Origin: Eriocheir sinensis
Taxonomy: Eukaryota; Arthropoda; Malacostraca; Decapoda; Varunidae
Reading direction: 5' to 3'
DNA length: 64,000 bases
Assembly: GCF_024679095.1 (NCBI RefSeq)
Contig: NC_066518.1
Location: 1,777,678 to 1,841,677 of the forward strand
Made by a program: the position numbers and the translations under genes. Below, one piece after another: positions 56,381 to 64,000 of the stretch. The notes under the pieces were generated by a model, which saw only the letters and a list, made by a program, of their open reading frames with translations, was not told where the DNA came from and did not search any database. How positions within the stretch are numbered: position 1 is the first letter of the stretch; every line of letters begins with the position of its first letter.

Positions 56381-56639
56381 GAGATTGCTCCCATTTCAGT
56401 CTCATCAGTTTTATTCTCTCTCCTCAAGACCCGTTCACACGTCGTCAGCTAAAGGGGGGAAAGGTGTGAACAGTTTATATAAAAAGACGTCTTATTTGTC
56501 TCCGTTCCTTTAATCGTGTTAGTGAGGAGGCCGCTCTCATTTCGAGCCGTTTCTTTTCAACATTCACGTCAGCGGAGTTGGAAATATCGCTTCGTTGTTT
56601 CCATCACTTTGAGCCGCGTGTGAAGAGGCTGCCAGAAGC

Positions 56640-56705
56640 GTCAGTTAGTGCCATTAACATCTGGATGACGGCCGCGCTCGCCTCTCGCTCAGATGTTTGG
56701 CAGGG
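56640..56705 (+). repeat. Diverged direct repeat of 55576-55642
   Basis: GTCAGTTAGTGCCATTAACA and GGATGACGGCCGCGCTCG, followed by CTCTCGCTCAGAT, match 55576-55642 at close to 90 percent. The tandem block therefore extended to here before the (GT)60 expansion. Confidence 0.85.
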
Positions 56706-57230
56706 ACGATTCACTCCAGCTGGACGCGAGCACCACAGACATTATAACAAGTTTATCCGAGTCGGCTTGGCGGTTGTTGTTGTTGTTGTCTGGGTAGTGA
56801 AGTTACATCCTGAATGGTTTGCGTTCATTGTATTGTTTTCGTATATGTAAAACGAAAGAAAATTCCGTCTCCCATTTTTTTCTCGCTTTATGAAGATGGA
56901 GGAAGACTTTATTGGAAATTAAAGAAAACGTGCCATGAATAGCATTGATAGTCTCCTTTATATTCATTAATGCGTAAAACTTTTGGGGAACATGAGGATT
57001 AGGAAGAGCCCCGGCTGTCTGTGCGTGGCGCTGCTGCTGCCTTCGACACTAAAGTTTTGAGAATAGAAGGTTTTTCCTTTTACTGTGGAAGAAAAGTTCA
57101 GAAAGAAAAGTTTCAAGTTGTGCTTAAGTGTTAAGTTTTGGAATGTTGTCTTCTTTCATCAGTTCGTGGTGATTGAAGAGAATAATGTTTTCATGCTTCT
57201 GCGATAATGATTTTAATGAGTTGTATTATA
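56706..57230. other. No gene supported
   Basis: Short (GTT)n at 56774-56789. Otherwise unique. Confidence 0.4.
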
Positions 57231-57372
57231 TTGTCTGTTGTTTAGAAAAATAGTTTTAAATATATATTGTCTGTTGTTTAGAAAAATAGTTTTAAATATA
57301 TATTGTCTGTTGTTTAGAAAAATAGTTTTAAATATATATTGTCTGTTGTTTAGAAAAATAGTTTTAAATCTT
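57231..57372. repeat. 36 bp minisatellite, 4 copies
   Basis: TTGTCTGTTGTTTAGAAAAA then TAGTTTTAAATATATA repeats at 57231, 57267, 57303 and 57339 with no visible mismatch, so the expansion is very recent. Confidence 0.98.
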
Positions 57373-58537
57373 GAAGACAAAACAAAGTACCCTCTCACCC
57401 TTGTCTGAACTAATAAGTTATCTAACACGACCGTGAAACAACTCAAAGCACTGGGACAAAATTAAAGCAGTATACGCAATATTATAATTGAAAGGCTTAG
57501 CAAGTGATCCTTTACCCCGCAAAACAATTATACCGTTGACCTGGTGGACACGCCCCGCAGTCTCGTGTTATTCATAAAGTATTTGCTAGTGGAAGGCTCA
57601 CCGCGCCCCGCCCTGCCGAGGCTCTGTAAATTGGTGCGAGGCAGGAATAACATTTTCATCATTTGGCAGACCGTGGGGAGGAGAGTGGGAAGAAAAACTG
57701 GTTCATAGTTTTTCACTTATCAAAATCCTAAACGACAGATAAATGCAAGTTACAGACAGACAGTGATAGAAGAAGAGACAGACAGGCAAATTGAGACGGC
57801 TGGTGAGCAGAATACTCTCAAGGATAAAGTATTGATGTGAGGCCAGAGTGCTTCCAAACTCCAGAAACAGAATATGTAATTATTGTATTGGAAGGTCCTC
57901 GCGGCGCACTTCAGATTCACCGGGAATAAACTGAGAATACTGTGCGTCCAGTAATTAAATTCAGACAATGCTCAGAATTATAGTTTCTGGCGTAACAGTT
58001 CGCTCATTACTTTTTTTGGTAATATTTGTAATTTTGTAGCAAGAACAGTGATACAATGTATAATATCAGTATCACTATGAATTAATAATACCTTGGCTTC
58101 TATTAATTATTATATCTGAAATAGTTTCCTGTGGTGAATAATTTATATGTTTACTGTTTGATCTATAGCCAGCGAGAAAATAAAGCAGCATTATCAGAGC
58201 GAGGGATTACTAACGCATTTCGAATTGTATTTACTGTGTTCAACATCAGTCGGGTTCAGTTTTCCTCGCTCCTCGTACAGTGCATTAGCTTTTGCAATAA
58301 TGATAATAGTAACGACTGATCCACTTATCAAACTCAAAAAAAAAGGTCATAGTAACACCAGATTTGTCCGTCAGAAAGAGTGGATTAACTTAATGGCCTT
58401 GAGCTTCCAGTGTTTGTGCGCGCGCGTTGAGGAATATTCAGCCGCTGACCCGCCCAGCAGGTGTGTGTTTGTGTGTGCGTTAGGGGGGGTAGCGCTTGTG
58501 GATGTTGTGCATTTTTGTGTGTTTGCATGTGTGTGTA

Positions 58538-58571
<34 letters not shown>

Positions 58572-59058
58572 TGAGTGTGAGTGTGTGCGCGTGATGTTAT
58601 TTTGGGGGGTGAGTTTCTTTGGGGGAAGGGAGGGCGAGTGTGTGTGAGAGGTGTGGACGTGTGTGGAGAGCGAGGGGTGTTGTGGGCTGCTTTGTGCTGT
58701 TTTCTGTGTGTGTTTTCGTGCGAGTACATGTATGAGAATTCTTTATGTGCAGAGTTATTGCCTTTAACTGTAAACTGAATGAGAAATGCTTCTATTTCTG
58801 TATGTAGTTTATATGTTTCGCTGTTGTGTCGGAGTAGAACATTTTAGACAATGCTGATATATTGTGTAAATTATTTAGTGGTCTATAACGCTGTGTTTGT
58901 TGCAACGTTTACATCATACACTTCCGGTTAGCCAAGTTAAGTAAATGAATGCAAGTGACAAAAATATTACACGAGTATTATGTAATCACAAAGGGAACAA
59001 CAGAAGTCTCATACCCGCTTTAATGTTCTTTTTCATTTTAACTTTCCTTTTTCCTCAG
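57373..59058. other. Mostly unique, GT-rich at 58450-58720
   Basis: No gene is recognised. Degenerate GT/GTGA sequence with (GT)14 at about 58532-58562 gives Cys/Val and Thr/His artefact frames. AT-rich elsewhere. Confidence 0.55.
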
Positions 59059-59183
59059 GCGATGGTGAGGGCGTGGAGTGTCAACAGGAGCTTGTCAGGA
59101 AGAATGGGAATGATGAGCCGAGGGAGAGGAGACGGAGGGGGAACGAGAAATCTCAACACCTCCATCCAAACGGTCATGTATAA
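59059..59183 (+). CDS. Putative 3'-terminal exon, basic hydrophilic tail
   Basis: A strong acceptor (TTTTAACTTTCCTTTTTCCTCAG, 59036-59058) precedes two open frames. In the phase-1 frame (first full codon 59061) 40 codons read DGEGVECQQELVRKNGNDEP, then RERRRRGNEKSQHLHPNGHV, then TAA at 59181. The composition is hydrophilic with one Cys and a tetrabasic RERRRR stretch, unlike repeat-derived frames. The phase-0 frame also stays open to 59206. A poly-A signal-like AATTAAA lies at 59249. No family is assigned. Confidence 0.3.
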
Positions 59184-60592
59184 TCTGTGTGCTTTTGGTT
59201 TTGTCTAGATAGAAGAATGAATAGAACAACTTAGCTAAGGCAGATGTAATTAAACTTTCAGAAAATTATTTAGCCACTTCTTCAGGTTGTTTTAAATCTC
59301 CGTCTGACAACTCGCAACCTTCCAGTCATTTCTATTTTACAGTATTGGTCTGCATTTTGTATCTCTTGTTTAGCTCTTGTTGTGGCTCATCTTGCCCTCG
59401 AAAATATTGTCTTTATTCTTTACGATGATAAAGTTAATTGCTAAAGCCATTCACAATACGAAAGGCGGTGACTCTTGTAACACAAAGAAAAATGCTTCCC
59501 AGCCGTTGAGTGTTCAAGGATGGAGTTATTATCGTGAGTTTTGATCACCACACACCCACAGTTCTAGAGTGTTTAGCGATGAGAGCGTATGAAGTGATGG
59601 CGCCTCTCACAGCCCTTCTCTCCTTCCTGCATCCGGCCACGACTACACACACACAGAATAGCGATAAAAGTTAAAATCGTATAATGAAGCTTTCCGGGCA
59701 TGCGCGATTTTAAAACTTTCCCATTGCTCTCTGCATTTCATGTTTAATTAATTTCAATAACGAGAGCAGACTGCACTACCCGCAGGTAAAAAGAATAAAA
59801 ACAATATGCCTGTACTTTTTATTGGTATCAATGCATGCGCCGCCCAATGCATTAAAAGGAGTGAAAAATGATGCCATGCACAGTTTTTATGTACGATTTG
59901 GCAGGATTATTTCCCTGGCGTTCAGTGGTTTCGCTGTGCTTTTATTCATTGCATTGGAAAGCTCGTGTATTCATTAGTGCATTATCTGTGGATCTATTTG
60001 AAACCAATTCTAGCATCATCAACAAAAACGATGTAATCATTTTTTGTCAGATTAAACCTTGCAGTTGTTAGTTATGCTGTGTACGAAATACATGTAATAT
60101 TACGGGATACTCCAACACAGATTTTACAGCAGTTCTCGACAGCAAGGTGATTTTTTTGTTATTTATCCGTAGTTCCTTGAATGTTTTTGCATATAATGTG
60201 TGAAGAGCAGAACCCAACTGACAGATATTGACATTCCTTTATTTTACCTTTGTTGAGGCGCCAATGTGCTCTTCACCAACTGAACGTTTCACATCCTATC
60301 CTTTATGCTGCATCGAGAATCCACTATGACAACAAAACGTTCTTATTTCACACCACCTGCTAATATAGTGGAATACTCTTTTTATGAATATAAGTAAGGT
60401 ATTCAAGACATGTATTTCAAAGAATACTTACGAAATGTAGTTAAAAGGATGAGTAAGAAAAGGTGATACTTCTCAGCTCATAAATGACGTTTTGTTCCCA
60501 AATTTCTTTTAAGGAAAAAATATAGAAAGGATACGATAAGAAGAGACATCTTTAATGTTACTTTACAAATTAAATTCAGTTAATTTATACAT
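59184..60592. other. Unique AT-rich sequence
   Basis: The least repetitive 1.4 kb of the window. No open frame with splice context was found, and no RNA gene was recognised. Confidence 0.6.
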
Positions 60593-60672
60593 AAGGAAAA
60601 ACAGGTGGTGAAAGTGGAGGAGGTTAAGGTAGAAGGAAAAACAGGTGGTGAGAGTGGAGGAGGTAGGATCAA
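60593..60672. repeat. 40 bp tandem duplication
   Basis: AAGGAAAAACAGGTGGTGA followed by AGTGGAGGAGGT is present at 60593 and 60633. Confidence 0.95.
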
Positions 60673-61323
<651 letters not shown>

Positions 61324-61332
61324 TCTCTCCTC

Positions 61333-61480
61333 CAGTGGTGTAACTAGGTATCTATCACTAGGGGCACCTGGGGAGCCACTAGGGCATATTCTAAGATCAG
61401 ATCAATGGTGGATATTGGTGCCCTCTTGATTTAAGTTCCGGGTCAGTGTCACCTCCAAGGAACCACTGCTTCCCTCCGTG
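61333..61480 (+). mobile_element. Possible hAT-type terminus, truncated
   Basis: CAGTGGTGTAACTAGG resembles a common hAT terminal inverted repeat, and GGGGCACC/GGTGCCC strings follow. No matching inverted end was found, so this may be one end of a broken element abutting the CT tract. Confidence 0.3.
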
Positions 61481-62460
61481 TCACACCCTCCTCGTATACA
61501 TCTCAAATACAGCAATTGCTGGATGGGACGGAAGGAAGGGCGTCACTGGGAAGGCCGACTGGCGAGAGGAAGACTGCAAAAACAAAAATAATTGGCAGGG
61601 GATGAGCTTGTGGGTCTTTTTGGAAGTTTCAGGTGAAGGTGATGCAATTATACTCGTGATGTTATGGATGTGTAATGAAGAGGGTGGTAGTGGTGAGGGT
61701 GGGAAGAGTAGTTGTTATTAAAGTTTTATTTACGTGTTTCACCCAATGACCTTATTTCGTCGTTCATTATCCGCCTGAGTGACAGTACGAAATGTTCACT
61801 GTTATCTTACTTTAAACTTCATATGAACTAATGGATTCTCAGTTACAACGAATAAAAATAATCACAATGACTAAAGTCGTATTTATCATATATTTATCAT
61901 AATTTCCCATCTGTCTGTAATGTGTCAAAATATAATCAGAACAAACGCTGTCATTGCATCCAGTACAATGATGAATAGAGCTTCTAATGCTAATTCAAAA
62001 CGCATGATAATGTCGGACTCTTCCTCTAATAATGTCTAAATACATGCAGACAAATCCTATTATCCACATCTCCCCTCGCCAATCTGCCTTCTTTCCTAAC
62101 TTTCTTCCTCCCGTCCGTTGCCCTGAAGCCGTAAACATTTTCTGCTCAAATTCTAATCTCCCAATCTAACTTGAGCGCAAATTCAATTACCCACAGCGGG
62201 AAATATTGGATGTTTTTTAACTTGGTGAGTCTGTTCCCGCACGTGACTCGCTCCTCCTCCACACTCACTCTTGCCTTTCCTTCCACACCACGGCCACACC
62301 CACCCACACACCAGACCTGCACCAACCTCACGTACCCTCACTCCTTACCTTACCTACCACTTCTATATGCGTCTACCCCTTCAATCATTTTCTTATCCAC
62401 ACAATACAGCGGACTTCCTTCCCACTCCGGCATTGTTATAGTTTACTCATGCAGCGATTC
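61481..62460. other. No gene supported
   Basis: Unique AT-rich sequence, C-rich after 62240. CACGTG at 62240. Confidence 0.5.
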
Positions 62461-62463
62461 CAC

Positions 62464-62509
62464 CATCACATAACCACTAATTCTTGGCCTTAACCACTAA
62501 TTCTTGGCC
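62464..62509. repeat. 22 bp direct duplication
   Basis: TAACCACTAATTCTTGGCCT occurs twice in tandem with no mismatch. Confidence 0.95.
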
Positions 62510-62654
62510 TTTCCCACGTATTCCTGCTAATCCACTCTCCAACCCTTTCAGAACTTTATATTTTCTCAACCCACTTCTATCTATTTATCGTCCCACTCAG
62601 CAGCCCATAAATACACTATGTCCACCGCTAACACTTTATCTGCATCAATGTAAG

Positions 62655-62806
62655 AGAGAGAGTGTGTGTGTGTGTGTGTGTCGTTCCTTGTGACATCTTT
62701 GTTTCTTTTTCTTTATATATTTGTGCTGAGTGTGTAACAAACCGCCTGTCTCTCTGAAAGTTTTATGGGTACGTGTTGTGCAATCTCTCTCTCTCTCTCT
62801 CTCTCT
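62655..62806. repeat. (GT)11 and (CT)11
   Basis: GT run at 62661-62680 and CT run at 62785-62806 with 100 bp of unique sequence between. Confidence 0.93.
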
Positions 62807-63169
62807 CGTAAAATAGAGAAAAAAGATGGAACTCTGTATACAATTTTACGAATCATATTCCTCTTCGTTTAGGACAGCTGCAGCTTATCTGTTGTGCACC
62901 CAAGTTTATTTCTTTGCGTTCTATTTATCTGATTAACTTATTTTAATCAGCAAACACTCTAGATTAGCTACAACACGCCCCCCCCCCCCCCACACACACA
63001 CACACGCGCGCGCGAAGGTACAAAGTGAATATTCTAAACCGTAGTGAAGTAGTTTAAATATAATTAGTGATATCACGTCCATGAACAAAATAAGCAGTAG
63101 TAATAGTTGTAGAAGTTATTGGGGTTAGTAATGGTAGCAATAGTAAAGGGATGTGTCAGAAGAGGAGAA

Positions 63170-63204
<35 letters not shown>

Positions 63205-63480
63205 CTTCCAAAGCTTGACTCATTTTACGACTGGCTACAAGGTCAAGTCGTTAAAATTACCGCTCATACACTTCCTGCACCACCACCACCACCACCACCG
63301 TCACGCTTCCTTGCTCCCGAGCCAGAAAGAGAGCAAGCAAGCAGCCCACCCCTTCCACTTACTAACCCACTCACTACTCCACTTTTCCTTAAATTTTGCT
63401 TCCCTCATTCATCACCTGACTCGTAATCCCTCCCTGAGCTGCTCACTTCCTCCACCCACCTGACTCACCACCCACCCATA
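62807..63480. other. Non-coding with short simple repeats
   Basis: Poly-C then (CA)n then (CG)n at 62979-63014, (GT)15 at 63174-63202, and (CCA)7 at 63279-63299. No gene. Confidence 0.6.
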
Positions 63481-63484
63481 AGCT

Positions 63485-63725
63485 AACATATTTTTAAACC
63501 CTCTTCGTCCACTCTTACCAATCAGTCATCCAGCATTCCGCTTCCTCTTCCTTCTATAACTTTTTCCACTTTGCTTATCTTTCCACCCACACTAACCTCT
63601 CCACCTTCCTCTATCTTTGTATATCAATTTTTAAACCCTCTTCGTCCAATCTTATCAATCAGTCATCCAGCACTCCACTTCCTCTTCCTTCAATGACTTT
63701 TCCACTCCATGCTTATCTTTGCAAT
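63485..63725. repeat. Tandem duplication, 137 bp x 2
   Basis: TTTTTAAACCCTCTTCGTCC at 63491 and 63628 heads two copies sharing ATCAGTCATCCAGCA, CACTTCCTCTTCCTTC and GCTTATCTTT. Confidence 0.95.
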
Positions 63726-64000
63726 ACCTTCACTCTATCTTCACACACATCTACCCTTCAAGCTATCTCAATCCCTCTCAAGCGTCTATATCTCCAGCCA
63801 CAAAACACAGCAAAAAGAAAATGAAATGTAAAACAGACCCCGCCTAGAAAAAAATGAATTATGAATCAAAGAAAGGAAAGCACCCGCCCAGCACTCGCCT
63901 TTCTCCTCAAACTAACCAAACCAAACACTCGTACGCTCCTGCCCCTCGACCTTCTTCCCCTCCCTTTCGACTGTGGCCAGAATTGAAGAAAAACGTGAAA
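63726..64000. other. No gene supported
   Basis: C/T-rich then A-rich unique sequence to the end of the window. Confidence 0.5.

Noticed and set aside
58225..58647. 140-codon plus frame with a Cys/Val tail
   Set aside because: The second half is a GT-rich simple repeat.

Overview
This window looks like intergenic or intronic DNA from an animal nuclear genome, most likely a malacostracan crustacean (decapod crab or shrimp type). The basis is indirect. There are dozens of very long (CT/GA)n, (GT/CA)n and trinucleotide tracts, kilobase-scale polypurine/polypyrimidine stretches, and degenerate arrays of TTAGG (the arthropod telomere motif). There are also several small transposon families that I associate with decapods. 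No complete protein-coding gene, rRNA or functional tRNA is visible. Nearly every long open frame is a by-product of a simple repeat (Ser-Leu, Arg-Glu, Cys-Val, Thr-His proteins) and was not called.

Regional layout. 1-6.5 kb: a 1.2 kb polypurine tract, (TAG)n, (CT)n, a 142 bp duplication, a 19 bp minisatellite and one copy of a short poly-A-ending dispersed repeat. 6.5-13.3 kb: pyrimidine tracts, a dead non-LTR reverse transcriptase fragment on the minus strand (10337-10660), CRE octamers beside (GA)n tracts, and a nested palindrome cluster. 13.3-24.7 kb: a putative first exon with a nuclear-receptor half-site cluster, two MITE families, a 75 bp minisatellite, a compact promoter-like motif group at 17.9 kb, a composite 140 bp array with interstitial TTAGG, and a clean 255 bp PIF/Harbinger-like MITE with a TTA target duplication. 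24.7-41 kb: many ~130-140 bp local duplications, an 80 bp purine minisatellite, three putative exons or promoters, and dense microsatellites. 41-49.6 kb: two GGTAC-rich hAT-type MITEs with 8 bp target duplications, a tRNA-like SINE head, and a 17-copy 45 bp minisatellite. 49.6-64 kb: very long (GT)n, (GA)n and (CT)n, another MITE copy, a degenerate tandem block, two possible 3'-terminal exons, and fairly unique sequence from 57.4 to 61 kb.

Six or seven short open segments bounded by good splice signals could be exons of genes with large introns: 14431-14646(-), 28224-28489(-), 30549-30629(+), 35314-35403(+), 41730-41809(+), 51548-51647(+) and 59059-59183(+). They are weak individually and I cannot join them into a gene model. 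Transcript data would settle them. The strongest findings are the transposable elements with intact termini, the excess of the palindrome TGACGTCA (seven copies, four of them close to GA/CT tracts), the recurrence of ~120-143 bp tandem duplications at unrelated loci, and the possible secreted-peptide first exon at 35314. I saw no convincing new multi-gene system here.
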